A DNA stretch of 64,000 bases from Lepus europaeus (lineage: Eukaryota; Chordata; Mammalia; Lagomorpha; Leporidae), in contig NC_084834.1 in NCBI RefSeq assembly GCF_033115175.1, positions 87,404,462-87,468,461 on the forward strand, in the 5' to 3' direction. The notes under the pieces were generated by a model, which had not been told where the DNA came from, searched no databases, and was given only the letters and a program-made list of their open reading frames with translations. Position numbers and translations under genes: made by a program. The first letter of the stretch is position 1. Each line of letters opens with the position of its first letter. Positions 1 through 12,639 of this stretch are shown in pieces.

Positions 1-155
1 CTGGGAGGGCAGTGGAGGATGGCCCAGGTCCTTGGGCCCTGCACCCTCATGGGAGACCAGGAGGAGACACCTGGCTCCGGATCAGCACAACATGCCGACC
101 CGACTGTATTGGCCATTTGGGGGGTGAACCAACGGAAGAAAGACCTTTCTCTCTG

Positions 156-190
<35 letters not shown>

Positions 191-227
191 GGAAGGAAAG
201 GAAAAGGAAAGGAGGAAGGGAAAAAAT
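1..227 (+). mobile_element. CSINE, cut by the window edge
   Basis: Body and tail of a lagomorph C repeat. The CCTTGGGCCC motif, the GGGAGACCAGGAGG stretch, a GACCTTTCTCTCTGTC end, a (TCTCTG)n/(CT)n tract and a purine-rich tail are all visible. The tRNA-like head lies outside the window. Confidence 0.9.
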
Positions 228-267
228 GAGGGTTACAAACAACCTAAGAGTTTCTGTTAGAAGAAAA

Positions 268-350
268 TGAGATCATTGCCACTGAGCACTCAGTATAGGC
301 CCTGGCACATAGATAGTCCTCAAAACTGCTACATTCTAAAAGCTTTAAAA
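268..350 (+). repeat. possible MIR/L2 3' fragment
   Basis: A short stretch reading CACTCAGTATAGGCCCTGGCACATAGATAGTCCTCAA resembles the common 3' part of MIR and L2 (CCTGGCACATAGTAGG...CTCA). It is too short to assign between the two. Confidence 0.4.
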
Positions 351-357
351 ATAAATA

Positions 358-722
358 TCGATGTGGGTAGAGTGATATGGCAGGTTAAGCTGCCAATTAC
401 GATGCCCAAGTCACAAATGGAGTGCTAGTTTGAGTCCCAGCTACTCCACTTCCAATCCAGCTTCCTACTAATATATTCTGGAAGGCAGAGCATGACAGCT
501 GAAGTGTTTGGACTCCTGACACCTATGTGGGAGACCTGGATGGAGTTCCAGGCTTCTGCCTTAGGCCTGACCCAACTTCATTGCAGGCATTTGGGGAATG
601 AATCAGAGAACAGAAGATCTCTCTCTCTCTCTCTTTTTTCTCTTTTTCTCTCTCTCCCTCTCTCTTTCTCTTTTGCTCTGTCACTCTGTCTTTCAAGTAG
701 GGGAAAATAGATAATTTTTTAA
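358..722 (+). mobile_element. old CSINE
   Basis: Diverged full-length C repeat. A weak head, box B-like GTTTGAGTCCCAG, GGGAGACCTGGATGGAGTTCC, a long imperfect CT tract (about 620-690) and an A-rich end are present. Its divergence and longer CT block suggest an older subfamily. Confidence 0.8.
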
Positions 723-774
723 ATACCAAATAAATAAACTACTGAATAAATGAACAAGTAGATAAATAGCATAG

Positions 775-1100
775 GGCCGGTGCTCTGGCACAGTAGGTTA
801 ATCCTCCGTCGGAGGCGCAAGCATCTCATATGGGTACCGGTTCGAGTCCAGGCTGCTCCTCTTCTGATGCAGCTCTCTGCTGTGGACTGAGAAAGCAGTA
901 AAAGATGGCCCAAGCAATTGGGCCCCTGCACCCTCCTGGGAGAACCAGAGGAAGATCCTAGCTCCTGGCTTCGGGTCAGCTCAGCTCCAGCTGTTGTGGC
1001 CATTTAGGGAGTGAACCAGTAGATGGAAGACCTTTCTCTGTGTCTCTCCCTCTTATTGTCTGTAATCTATCTCTCAAATAAACAAAATATTAAAAAAAAA
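775..1100 (+). mobile_element. CSINE
   Basis: Full-length C repeat from the GGGCCGGTGCTC head through box B (GGTTCGAGTCC) to AATAAACAAAATATT plus poly(A). Similar sequence (AAATAGCATAG before, AAATAGTAGC after) may be a decayed target-site duplication. Confidence 0.9.
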
Positions 1101-3085
1101 CAATGAAGATACAAATAGTAGCCTGAAAACAATTTAAAGAAATTAAATTGTTAACCTCACAACTTAATTGAGATCATGAAAATGAATATTTACTCTTAAA
1201 TGTTAATTTTATAAAGATATCAGAGCATTCTAGTTTTCAGAGACTAACACAGCACTGATGTTGATTTGACAAAAAGTTAAATAAATAAGAATATGGCCAA
1301 GGCAATGCCACATCCACAAACCAAGGAAAACTGATCATCTTCTACGGAAATATTTTCCAAAATATGTTGTTTCAAAAGATATTATCCTTTGGATAAGTAA
1401 TGACTAACTATATTAACTTGTGAAAATTATCTGGTCACATAATACTTAGCTGATATAAAATTACACTTGTTGATGCTAGCCAATAACAGTTAAAAGTTAA
1501 CAAGATTATTAATACTAATCTAAATCTTCTAACACCTCCTCCCTCTTTTATTACTAAACTTACGGGAAATTAAGACAACAGTGACTGTTTTCAAGCTAAC
1601 TCAGAGGCAATATGCACTATGACACAAATGATTTGAGAGAAAAAGATACTCTGAAGATCATACCCATTATATTTATTAAATTTAAACATGGGTAAAAGCA
1701 TAATGTGGCACTATTATATTACACTGCATAAAAATTTAAAGACTTTACATATTAAAATATTCCTCTGATCTTCTATTCTTATACTGTAGATGTAGATTAA
1801 AATTCTACATCTGTGCTATATAAGCTTGATCTCACTTTTCAAAAGACTAGATATATTAGAATGTTAGAAATGAAGAAGCTATATAATCATACAGCAAAAG
1901 AACCATATTCATCTCTCTTGCCCTTTTTCACTGCTTTACTTGAACTGTCTACTTAACTATTTTTCCCACTTAGTTTATTTTCAGTTCTTGGGAAGGGAGG
2001 ATTGTTACTTCATAGATACTTAATAACAGTTTTCAGTAAATGCTAACTAAATTATATTTAGTTATTTCCAGAAATTTATCAGATCTTTCATTTGTCAGCA
2101 TCAATGGAAAAAAATCCTTCCTAAAACAGTGCCTATGAAAGTATGAGTGAGCATAATATGCAATTTCTGGTCCTATTTCTAATTTTTACAACATACAGAA
2201 TTGTATATTATTAAATTTAATTTTTTGTTGCAGCTATTGTACACATTAGGTGTGGGTGATGAGGTTTTAGCTGCACAGTTGCATTCTATAAAACACAGTA
2301 AAAGAAAAAATGTAATTTTGATTACATGGTACCTTGCAGATAGAAAATGTATTAATATAGTGAAAACAACAATGAAAAATCTATAATGCAATCTTTAAAA
2401 CAATGATTTAATAAAGATTATATTCCTTTACAGTTTAAGTAGTCAGCAAATCTATACATAGACTATTAATTTAAAAAAGCAAAATCACTTTTGATACGAT
2501 AGATATTGAAATATTATATACAGTAAGTCAGTGAAACATGTGGACAATGTGATTCCAAATCCAGGTACAGAGCATAAAACTAAGGAACACACTGATACAG
2601 CAATGCCATTGTATTTTAAAGGCAATAACATGACTCCAGAGGCAGACAGGGTTACAGTTACTGTTTTGTTATCCTTCCTAGTGTAATAATGTAACTCTTT
2701 AATTATTTAAGTGCCATTTTTATTCTGTGACATTCCATGATCACTTAGCATTACCTCATGCATAAAAAATGCTTTTGTTTATTAAATTGAAAGGTGCTCT
2801 ACTTTTGAGATTTTGATTTAAAATTTAATCAGAACCTAGGAGGACTGAATATTTTAAAAGGTAGATGGTAACAAAACAATAGGATTAACATTTCAACTAT
2901 CATCTATGAAAATAATACATTCATTTTATTATACGAGGAAATTCATATAGTTCATGGAAATGGAACTAAGCTATATTTATTTTGTAAAAAAATCTGAAAT
3001 CCATGCCTAGTTTTTTCATAATACATATAAAATTTTTGAAGACCCTCATTCATATTAATGAATTTCTGGACGCATTCTATCATAT
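1101..3085. other. AT-rich DNA, nothing recognised
   Basis: About 2 kb of AT-rich sequence. Both strands have only short open frames with no recognisable protein. No repeat family could be named. Confidence 0.6.
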
Positions 3086-3378
3086 TTTTCTTTTTTTATT
3101 TTCATTTATTTATTTTCACTTTTGATTTATAAGGTTATAGTGAGAGAAAAAGACAGAAGACAGAGAGCTTCAGTCCACTGGCTCACTTCCCAAATGCCTG
3201 CAACGGCAATGCCAAGCCAAAGCCAGGAGCTCAATTCAAGTACTTGAACCAGCCCTGCTACTTCCCAAGGTGCATATAACAGGAAGCCAGCTCAGAAGCA
3301 GAGGAGCTGGAAGTGGAACACAGGCACTCCAGTTTGTGAGGCAGGTGTATTTAACTGCTGGGCCACATGCCCACTCCC
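3086..3378 (-). mobile_element. old CSINE, reverse orientation
   Basis: Reverse-strand C repeat. It starts with a T-rich tail complement, then a GAGAGAAAAAGACAGAAG tract, AGCCAAAGCCAGGAGC, and a head complement ending CTGCTGGGCCACATGCCCACTCC. Divergence marks it as old. Confidence 0.8.
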
Positions 3379-3409
3379 TTTACTTAGTAGATTAAATTGT
3401 ATGTAGCCA

Positions 3410-3740
3410 CGGGAGGCATTGCTGTGGCGGAGTGAGTTAAGCCTCCGCCTGCAGCATAGGCATTCTCTATGGGTGCTGGTCATGTCCTGCTGTTCCTCTT
3501 CCAATATAGCTCTCTGCTAACAGCCTGGAAAAACAGTGGAAGATGGCCCAAGTGCTTGGGCCCCTGCACCCACGTTGGAGACCTGAGAGAATCTCCTGGC
3601 TCCTGGCTTCAGGTCAGCCCAACTCCAGCTGTTGTGGCCATTTGGAGACTGTGACAGCAGATGAAAGACCAACTTCTCTGTGTCTCCCTCCGTCTGTCTG
3701 TAACTCTACCTCTCAAATAAATAAAATCTTTTTTAAAAAT
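3410..3740 (+). mobile_element. CSINE with target-site duplication
   Basis: Full-length C repeat ending CTCTCAAATAAATAAAATC plus A-rich tail. ATGTAGCCA at 3401-3409 recurs at 3743-3751 and is a plausible 9-bp target-site duplication. Confidence 0.9.
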
Positions 3741-3751
3741 ACATGTAGCCA

Positions 3752-4804
3752 GAAAATAGAGTGTTTTTATTAAAATGAAAATAACTTTTGGAAAATTATT
3801 AAAATATTACTCAAAAATAATTTAAAGAAGCTGAACTCCTTAGTTTTAGAATATCAAATAATAATTGTTTAATTATTGGATGATAAAAATATGCAATTGT
3901 TCAAAAACAAATAAAGGGGTATTTGAATTCTAAGAATTAAAATAAACTGTTGTAATGGAAACTTTCCATAGGAATTGTTCAGTGATAGCAGTACTCTTAA
4001 TTTCAGAAATTGGTTACATGTATTGTGGTGTGTAAAAAGCACAAAATCTCACGTGATCATTACACTGCGTTCTCCAAGCACTTTAAAGCACCAAGGCCAC
4101 CTAAAATCCAGTTGGAATTTCTTATCTGAAAGGACAACTAGATTTGCTCTAATTACATTCTACCACCTCACCACTGTTCCATTTCCCCAATTCTTAAATC
4201 AGAGGTTACTCACAGGCTTTCCTATGTGCACTGAGTCAATCTGAGTGCACAGACACGAAACCTCACAACTTGCACCCAAGGCAGTGGGTGAAACAATTAT
4301 TACAGGGTGGTAAGACGAACGTCCCAAGGTGTATAGGATCATCGACAGGTACTTGACTTGATGATGTTTTATATAAAATATGAGAAACAGCAAAAATCTC
4401 ATCTACAATGTTTGCAATTACAACCAATAGAATAAATGGTAAACATTTCATTCTCTAATCAAATTGCACTGGCAAGAATGTGAACATTACCTAGCTCAAC
4501 TTGACCACACAGGGTATGAGAGTGAGTTCAGGAAATCTGTGAGCCCCGCCCCATTCCCCCAAAAAAAGTTCAAGAAATAAAGCAAACTGGTAAATATTTG
4601 GAGGAAAAACAGAAGTTACAAAATGACAATTTATATTTCTCACTTCTAAAAAGCTATCTTTTAGTTTGGGTGCTGAAGTGGCCTTAAAATCAATCAGTGT
4701 AAGGATGAGGATATGTGGTGATAAGTGATATCACTTAAGAAAAAACACTCTTGCTGAATCTAGGAAGAATATTCAAAATTTAGTTGGTAAAAAAATAAAG
4801 GAAA
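3752..4804. other. AT-rich DNA, nothing recognised
   Basis: About 1 kb without a repeat I could name or an open frame with protein-like content. Confidence 0.55.
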
Positions 4805-5540
4805 ATAGTTTATTCATTCATTTAACTAAACTTTACTGAATGTCTGACATATACATACATGTTTTAAATGTATATATTGAGGCTGGCACCGTGGCTCACT
4901 AGGTTATTCCTCCGCCTGCAGCTCTGGCATCCCATATGGGCGCTGGGTTCTAGTCCTGGTTGCTCCTCTTCCAGTCCAGCTCTCTGCTGTGGCCCGGGAG
5001 GGCAGTGGAGGATGGCCCAGGTCCTTGGGCCCTGCACCTGCATGGGAGACCAGGAGGAAGCACCTGGCTCCTGGCTTTGAATCGGTGCAGTTCCGGCCGT
5101 AGTGGCCATTGGAGGGATGAACCAATGGAAGGAAGACCTTTCTCTCTGTCTCTCTCTCTCACTGTTTAACTATCTGTCAAATAAATAAAAAATTGATAAA
5201 TACATAAAATGTATATATTACATTGTGATGCATTTTAATACCTGGAATGTGTCTATATGTGCACAAGCAAAATGGAAATACAAAGATGAGAAAAAAGCAA
5301 TCATGCTCTCTGTTCTCATGGCACTTACAGTCTAAGAAGGAAGAGACAGGTTATTTAAATACTTACAAATAAGCATGAAATTATGACTACCTTAAGTGCT
5401 ATGAAGCAAAGGTACGTGATAACATGAAGAAATCATGCTTGCTGAGAGATGAAGTTTGTGAAGAAGCCAACTCAGTAAGGCAGGAATGGGACAGCATTCC
5501 AGGCAGAGGCAGGAACGTGCAGGAAAATGAAGATTAATTC
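4805..5540 (-). mobile_element. L2 fragment, reverse orientation, interrupted by a CSINE
   Basis: Both flanks of the CSINE at 4880-5206 match the reverse complement of the L2 3' region. Left flank: TTCATTCATTTAACTAAACTTTACTGAATGTCTG. Right flank: TCTCATGGCACTTACAGTCTAAG, TAAGTGCTATGAAGCAAAGG and ATTCCAGGCAGAGGCAGGAACGTGCAG. This is an ancient mammalian LINE-2. Confidence 0.75.
4880..5206 (+). mobile_element. CSINE inserted in L2
   Basis: Full-length C repeat. AAATGTATATATT occurs at 4866-4878 and 5207-5219, a perfect 13-bp target-site duplication. The insertion splits an older L2. Confidence 0.95.
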
Positions 5541-5805
5541 TTATTGCCTCTGTTCCTCCCCTTCAGCTGAGCTAAGCAATAGAGTCAACATCAAACAGGA
5601 TTTTTGCTTAGAAGGTCCCGTGTACTAAATAGTAAGCCTTGTTCACATTTCACACATACAACATTAGCACTAGTGAGAGACACATAATGGTTGTTCAGTA
5701 ACATTAAGTGATTCAAAGTAAATTTGGTTAATGGTTGTTATTGCAATAGATGTATATTTTCATTCAGGAAAACAAATGGACATAACAGGCTTATTCCTAA
5801 AAATA

Positions 5806-5833
5806 CACACACACACACACGTATACACACACA
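5806..5833. repeat. (CA)n microsatellite
   Basis: An ACACACAC run interrupted by GTAT. Confidence 0.85.
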
Positions 5834-6475
5834 GGACTACAGTAGAAACATCAAAATTTTAAAAAACCAAAGCCATAACAATTTTTATGAAAATCATTAT
5901 ATGCCTAAAAGAACATGTAAAGTTTCTAAAAAAAGAAATCATATAAGAAATAATAAACTGTTCTCCTTAACAAAATTAGTGAAAATAGTTAAGGTATAAA
6001 GAAAAGCTGAGAATATAAAGATGGAGTAAAACCACATTTCCAAAGCTAAAATCATGACTAGTCACACCAGAAAAATAAAAGAATACAGGGTAACTAGATG
6101 GTACTGTATCTCTCAGCTGTGTTTTTCATTTGCCTGTATTAGCATAATTTGCTTTGAGCTGTAGCAATTTGGTGAGGGTAGATACTAATACGCTGGAGAA
6201 AAAAATTATACAAGAACCAACTTTCTCATTTTACTAATAACATAATTCCCCTATTTACCCATCATGTAGGAGCTAATTCTCATTACACAAAAATGCATTG
6301 TAGCTGAACAGACTGTACCTAATTGTCTGGTGCCAACAAGGTATTGCTCACAACTCAGAAAACAGCAAAGGAACTCTCTAGGCGGGTCAGAGTCATCACA
6401 GAAGGTTTCGTGGAGTTAGGTCTGTAATGACAGCTGAGAGCTGCATAAACAGATAGGATTAAATGCACGTGGGAT

Positions 6476-6494
6476 GTGTGTGTGTGTGTGTGTG
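6476..6494. repeat. (TG)n microsatellite
   Basis: A TGTGTGTG run of about 19 bases. Confidence 0.85.
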
Positions 6495-7141
6495 CGTATG
6501 CTCACGTTGTCGCACTGTAAGTTACAAGACTTTAACAAAGTGGTAGATCTGTGTTTGGATTAACAAAGTGTGGTAAGTTTATAAAGGACCCCAAAAACCC
6601 AGCATACAAGTTCATATTAATTCATTAAGGGAAATGAAAAAAAAATGTAGTTCTGCAATACAAAAAGTGGCATTATAAAACAACCATGTATTGTTCTACA
6701 CTACATGATGACCAATACTATCAATAAAATATGAAAATTAACTTATCAGATCTCTTTGAGCACATAGTGAATCACCTCTACATAGGTCAAATACAGATTG
6801 AAACCTTCAATAGGCAAAAATAAATGAATGCATAGTCAAAACTGTCCACATGAAACTGATCCACAGTAGGCAACAGTACCTTTCAGAGTTTAATTATACA
6901 TATGCCTCATCCTTAAGCTACTAAGCATAATAACTTGGCATAGTAACACTTGCCATAAGTATTTTAGTGCTTTTTCATGGGAAAGTGGCATTTAGTTGGC
7001 TAAGCTGAAAAAAGAAACATCTTCATTCTTCACTTTTATTTATCACTTGGGCATCTATTGTATTTGTGACTCTTCCTAGAAGTAAGAGTTAGAAGATACA
7101 GCCTGTCATTCATTTTCTTTATATTATTTAACTGCATAGCA

Positions 7142-7215
7142 TCATCTCTGTGTGTCTCCTTCTCTTTGTCTGTGACTCTACCTCTCAAATAAATAAATTC
7201 TTTTTAAGAAAAAAA
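7142..7215 (+). mobile_element. CSINE 3'-end fragment
   Basis: Only the end of a C repeat is present: TCTCTGTGTGTCTCC, a CTCTACCTCTCAAATAAATAAATTC ending and an A tract. It is strongly 5'-truncated. Confidence 0.75.
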
Positions 7216-7379
7216 AACTGACAGGGAAAAAAATTCTGTACTTTTTATTTCCAAATATTTTTGATCCAAGGTTGGGAGAACCCATGATGTGGAACCCACA
7301 GAAACAGAGGGCAGATTGTATGCACCAAATTATCACGTAACACTGAAAGGACTTGTTAATAAGTTACCCTCAACCCACT

Positions 7380-7740
7380 GTGAAGGTTAATTTTGTAAGT
7401 CAACTTGGTGGGGTATCCTGTTTGGTCAAATACTGCTCTAGATGCTATGGTGAAGGTATTTTTTAAACACGATTATTATCTGATATCATGTTACTTTAAC
7501 TAAAGCAGATTATCCTTGGTAGTGAAGAGTGAAAACTGAGGCTTCCTGGGGAAGGAATTCTGCCTCAACACTGTACCCCAGAAATCCTGCTCGAGTTTCC
7601 CATGTGCCAGTCAGCCCTTGAGATTTCAGTTACGAGAGCCAAATCCTTAATGTAAATCTTTTCATAGATAAACAGACAAATGGCACAGATTATATTTTAG
7701 TGGTCTGTTTCCCTGGAGAACACTGACCAACCTTTCCTCT
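7380..7740 (+). mobile_element. LTR-like ancient repeat, family not assigned
   Basis: The segment begins GTTAATTTTGTAAGTCAACTTGG and ends GTCTGTTTCCCTGGAGAACACTGACC. The same start-and-end pattern is seen at 58870-59380, so the two are probably relatives. I recall this layout from an ancient mammalian repeat but cannot name the family. Confidence 0.4.
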
Positions 7741-9659
7741 TCAAGAAAAATCAACTGAAAACACTTGCATTATTAGAAGTTATACAAGGCAGACTTAAGG
7801 ACAGCAATTGCAATACTGGGTGCCTGTGTATGGTCATACATGAGCATATATAGCAAACACTGATTCAAGTTTAACATAATGTCAAAAAACACTCAGTGAG
7901 AACATTTTAATAATATTTGTACTGGCTTTGTGGTAGGTGTGTGAACTTCATTATTTTCACCTATTGAAGACTACAAACAATCACAGCAGAACCCCAACTT
8001 TTCATGACCATACCCTCAATCATAAATAATCACTACTTTTGGTCCCTAAGGAATCTTAAGTTTGACAGAGTGGCTGGAGATTCTTGGGGTCACATCTATA
8101 CAATACATGTAATTCCTATCATTACAAAAGTTCTTCTCTGTTTCACTATAAAACACCTCAGCCGTGAGCACACATAACATACTGACTCCTGAAGACAACT
8201 TTTCTTTTAGATAAAGTGTTTACAGGAGGTTTTCATCTCTAGTATTGGAAAATGTCACTAGTGGCTTTTAATCCTAAAAATTAATGAAAATCATGTACTT
8301 GACATACTTTTAAATATTTAACAAAGGAATTATGAGCTTTCTGTACTATGGGCTTAATTGGTGTGTTACACACTCGCCTGGCTCCCACAGCTCTCGTGGG
8401 GGTGACCAGGGGTGTGTGCAGCTCTTCACATGGCTGCCTTTGCAGGGAGATGACGGCCAGAGCATCTCAGCTGGCCACCACTGCGGCTCCCAGCTCCAGA
8501 AAATTTTGGTTTTACTCACTTTTTAACTTCATACTTTCAAAATCTCTTCATCTATACCCTGTTATTTTTAAATCCACATTATGTCTCTAAGTTATATAAC
8601 GGGTGTTTAGGGGAAAAGCTACTAACAAATACAACTTTTAGTTTACTCCTTCATTATTGAAACATTCCTGTTGCAATTAAAGAAAAAATCAAGAAACAGA
8701 ACAGGACAGAGAGTATACCCACTTAAAAAACATGAAAGGTAAGACAACAAAGTGAACAGATCCCCCATATACAGGCCAAACTTCTATGAACCATGGTTTT
8801 ATACACTTGGAATACAAGGAATTTTTGACCCAAAGAGAAACTAACCCAAACAGTTATCAAAATATTCCTATAAAGGAATAGCTGAACAGCACACAATCTG
8901 TCAACATCATGTAAAAGTGATCGGCAGGTTAATACCACATTCTCGACAGGATGGCTGACATGTAAATAAGAGGATCTGGGCGACATCACAGTCCCTTTTT
9001 GCCACATTGGACACCCATAGCAATGACAGGTGTGTGAGGTGGGGTACTGGAAACAACGTACCTATAGTATGTGACAGGAGAGCAGGTCACTAAAGTGGCT
9101 ACAGGAGGAAAAAGTCTGCCAGCTTCTACTCCACCAAGAACCATGACCAATACAGACTCTGCTACTAGAAACTAAAACATAAAGAAACATCCCTGTCTCA
9201 TAAACCCAAACCTACACAGGACCTAGTAACATTTGTTTACTGAATGAAAGTATTCTGCCAGTCCCACATGGACTCAAGATTCGTGGGCATTTCAAAACAC
9301 AAATCTGAGCTGTGAGAAGTGGGAGGAGATGCTTAAAAGTGAAAGCAGAGAGGACGTTTTGGATTCTAATTTGAGGAAGTGACTAAACAGATGTTCCTCT
9401 GACTTCCACTCTCAGGAGCCTGTGTTGTGTGTTTCTGCCTCTCACTACCTGGGGCCTCACTAATTCTCTACTGCCCATGATACGGATGCCACAGTTTCCC
9501 CAGCCTTTCCCTTTTTTTTTTTTTTTTTTCAGGTTGTTAGGGCCATTTTTGGTTACTCGGGTCAAAATTAAGAATACATTTTCAGTCTATCTATGTAACA
9601 GTCAGGGAGGAGAGTATTCAAGTGACTCGGGACAGTGGCTAGCACTGGAAGGAGGGAGG
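7741..9659. other. no repeat or gene recognised
   Basis: Mostly AT-rich. It contains a short GC-richer patch at about 8360-8485 and a poly-T tract at about 9511-9530 followed by CAG. The open frames here show no recognisable domain. Confidence 0.5.
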
Positions 9660-9800
9660 ATCCTCGCACATCTTTGATTTAGACCATGTGCTAGGGAAAG
9701 AGAGTAAAATAAGAAATCCCTGCCCTCATGGAGCTCACAATCTAATGAGCATGCAGCAAATTATAATATTCTAAAAGTAGAATTGATGGCAACATGCACA
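9660..9800 (-). mobile_element. probable L2 fragment
   Basis: CATGTGCTAGGGAAAG and CCCTGCCCTCATGGAGCTCAC, followed by AATCTAATGAGC, match the reverse complement of the L2 3' end. Confidence 0.55.
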
Positions 9801-11348
9801 GGTTGTTAGTGGAACTCAAAATAGGCATCCTGCACAGGATTGCAATGGGCTTCTTTGATTTTATGTTTCAAGAGAGCCTTGAAGGTCCCACGAGAACATA
9901 CAAAGTGACAGACTGTTAGTGACTCCAGGTGAATGATGCAGCATCTGCCAACAGCAGGCTCAAGGATTAGCATAAACAAAACCAACCTATTTTGCACTGT
10001 GCAAAACATTTCCGCAGGACCTAGTACCGTGCATAACTCCCTGGCATCAACAATGACTGAGCCCCGTATGATCGGAGCTGAGCCCTATGAGATTTGAAGA
10101 GGGATTAGAGGATCTCCAGAATGAAACATTTACCAATATACCCTATACTAAAAAACTCTATTAAAAAAATCCATTTTTTCCCTGCATTTCACCTCTGAAG
10201 CTGAGCTCTCTCTATATCACTATCCAAAGGATGTGACTTGTCTCAAAAATATCCGAGGAGGAAATTCCTCCCTTAACTGCAAAGTTTAGTGCTCTGTGGT
10301 CTTTATTTCCCCAGTATTTCAATCAAGGCTCGGGCTTCATATTACTCTGTTCCAAACATCAATTTAGACCTTCTCATCCCTTAGCCCTTTTATCCTGTGA
10401 GATACTGCACTGCTATCAATGAAGAAGCTATTGCCCTAATACCACTATATTAATATAGTGAAGTATATTTTAAGAAATATTCCTAAAATTCTAGTCCTAA
10501 TGTTGCTAAAAGTTTACATACTTCTTAAGTACAAATTTGTAATGTATTACTAATCTAAATTTTATTTTTTAAGATTATAGGAGGTACATAACTTTAAAGG
10601 AAGTCATTATTAATACATTTAGTATTTTTCAGTCTAATGCATACAAATATTAAAAATTGAAAAAAATTCAAATAACTGTCTTGAGGTTTCTGTCCAGTGA
10701 TAAGATTCCTTTGAAAATTTAGAAATTCTAATATACAAACCCATGAAATTAAAGTTTATTTCAATGAGTTACATTTAGTCTGCATTTCTAACATTGAACT
10801 TGCGTTTGGTTTAGAGGTATTTTTTCCCTTCCTTCCTTTCTCTTATATTTCTGGCGTATATGAAATGCCTTTCCCACTTTGAGCTTTTCCAAGTCCTGGA
10901 GAATACTGTGTATTATAAAAGAGCACTCACTTTACACATTTCCTATATTCAAATTTAATGCTCTCATAATTTGTGTATCTACAAAATAAATAAGAGTAAA
11001 CAGATATAAAAATAGTTATTTAAAAGAATATCGCCTAGAATGTTAAGGACTACATCTGCATTTATTTCTGCCATGCCTCTACTCATGTTTGTTTTCATTT
11101 TATTTGTGAATCTGATATAGGCTTATTTGCTGCTATTGCAAACACACAAATAACTCCCATTTACATAAACAACAAAACTCATTAAAAGAATCACAATATA
11201 TATAACTATTTCAAAAAAAGAAGCAATTTCAATTGATAGGTACATAAACATGACAGACTAGTCTAATTTTGTTTAATAAAGAAGGTACATCATTGTCACA
11301 GAGACTCCCAGAAAGGTTGGATAAGTTAGTATAGCTTAATTAAAACAT
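9801..11348. other. AT-rich DNA, nothing recognised
   Basis: About 1.5 kb, becoming more AT-rich after 10400. No named repeat and no protein-like frame were found. Confidence 0.55.
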
Positions 11349-11640
11349 TTCTTTTTAAAATTTATTTATTTGAGAGACAGAGACAGAGAGCTACCAGATG
11401 TTGGTTCAGTCCCCAAATTCTCTTAACTGCTGATGCTGGGCCAAGTTGAAGCCAAGAGTTGGGAACTTAATCCAGATCTCCCACATCGGTGGCAGGGGCC
11501 CACATACTTGAGCTATGACCAGCTGCCACTCAGGAAGCACATCAGCAGGAAGACAGAATTGGGAGTAGAGCTAGGACTCAAATCCAGGCACTCCAATATG
11601 TGATCAGGCATCTTAACCGCAAAGACAAACCCCTATTCCC
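11349..11640 (-). mobile_element. old CSINE, reverse orientation
   Basis: TTTATTTATTTGAGAGACAG start, AGATCTCCCACATCGGTGGC body, and GCATCTTAACCGCAAAGAC at the head complement. Diverged C repeat on the minus strand. Confidence 0.85.
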
Positions 11641-12198
11641 AAAAATATTTTTTGGGCATAGAGGTACTTCCCTTTAATGAATACAGAAAATTAGACAGGG
11701 TCCCTCACTGTTTGTAGTATATTTCTTCAGCTGTTCTGCATTCTAAATGTATCACATTCAAATAATATTATGAAAGAGAATGCAGATCATCTTGACATTA
11801 ACAATTGACCAGAAAAATAATGAGGAAAACTCTAAAGAATTTATGTGTACATTATACACATAGTTGCACACACATCACATCTGACCACTAAAAAGATATA
11901 TAACACATATTTTATTATTGTGGATTAAGCTGTTTACCAACATTATGAGTTACTGGTAATTTATACTTTAACATTATACCCTTAGGAGGTCTATTCTTTC
12001 TGAAATACATTTACTTGTATCCAAAATACATTTATAAAACCATTGTTGTCAGTGATAGTGAATATGAGTAGCTGTACAGCAGGACAAAGCCAGGGAAAGA
12101 AATATTACACATAGCAAAATAAGGCAGTCTGGTGACAGGCATGACCTGGGTACCAGATTTTCATTGTACCATGGAAGTGGTATAAAGAACCAGCTGTC
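11641..12198. other. AT-rich DNA, nothing recognised
   Basis: About 560 bases with no gene or repeat I could support. Confidence 0.55.
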
Positions 12199-12508
12199 GG
12201 GAGCCAGCACTGTGGCGCAGCGGGTTAAAGCCCCACCTTGCAGCACCAGCATCCCATGTGAGCACCAATTCGAGTCCCGGCTGCTCCACTTCCGATCCAG
12301 CTCTCTGCTATGACCTGGGAAAGCAGAAGACAGCCCAAGTTCTTGGGCCCCTGCACCCACATGGGAGACTCAGAATGGCCCAGCTCTGGCCACTGTAGCC
12401 ATTTGGGGAGTGAACCAGTGGATGGAAGACCTTTCTCTCTATCTCTCCCTCTCACTGTCTGTAACTCTACCTCTCAAGTAAATAATTAAAATCTTAAAAA
12501 AAAAAAAG
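12199..12508 (+). mobile_element. CSINE
   Basis: Full C repeat with head GGGAGCCAGCACTGTGGCGC, box B-like ATTCGAGTCCCGG and a CTCTACCTCTCAAGTAAATAATT end plus poly(A). It belongs to the subtype with a GCAGCGGGTTAAAGCC head. Confidence 0.9.
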
Positions 12509-12599
12509 AAAGAAATACAAGTATAGAAGTCCTTGTCAAAAGAAAGACCTGGTTCAAACGCAAAGGAAAAACAGGTAGCTTGGCTAAATTGACAATATG

Positions 12600-12600
<1 letters not shown>

Positions 12601-12631
<31 letters not shown>
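12601..12631. repeat. (AT)n microsatellite
   Basis: A pure TATATA tract of about 30 bases ending in ACACAT. Confidence 0.9.
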
Positions 12632-12636
<5 letters not shown>

Positions 12637-12639
12637 ATG

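Larger units (their letters stand above)
5541..7141. other. AT-rich DNA with two dinucleotide tracts
   Basis: Mostly unassigned AT-rich sequence. It contains a CA tract (about 5806-5833) and a GT tract (about 6476-6494). No coding potential is evident. Confidence 0.6.
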
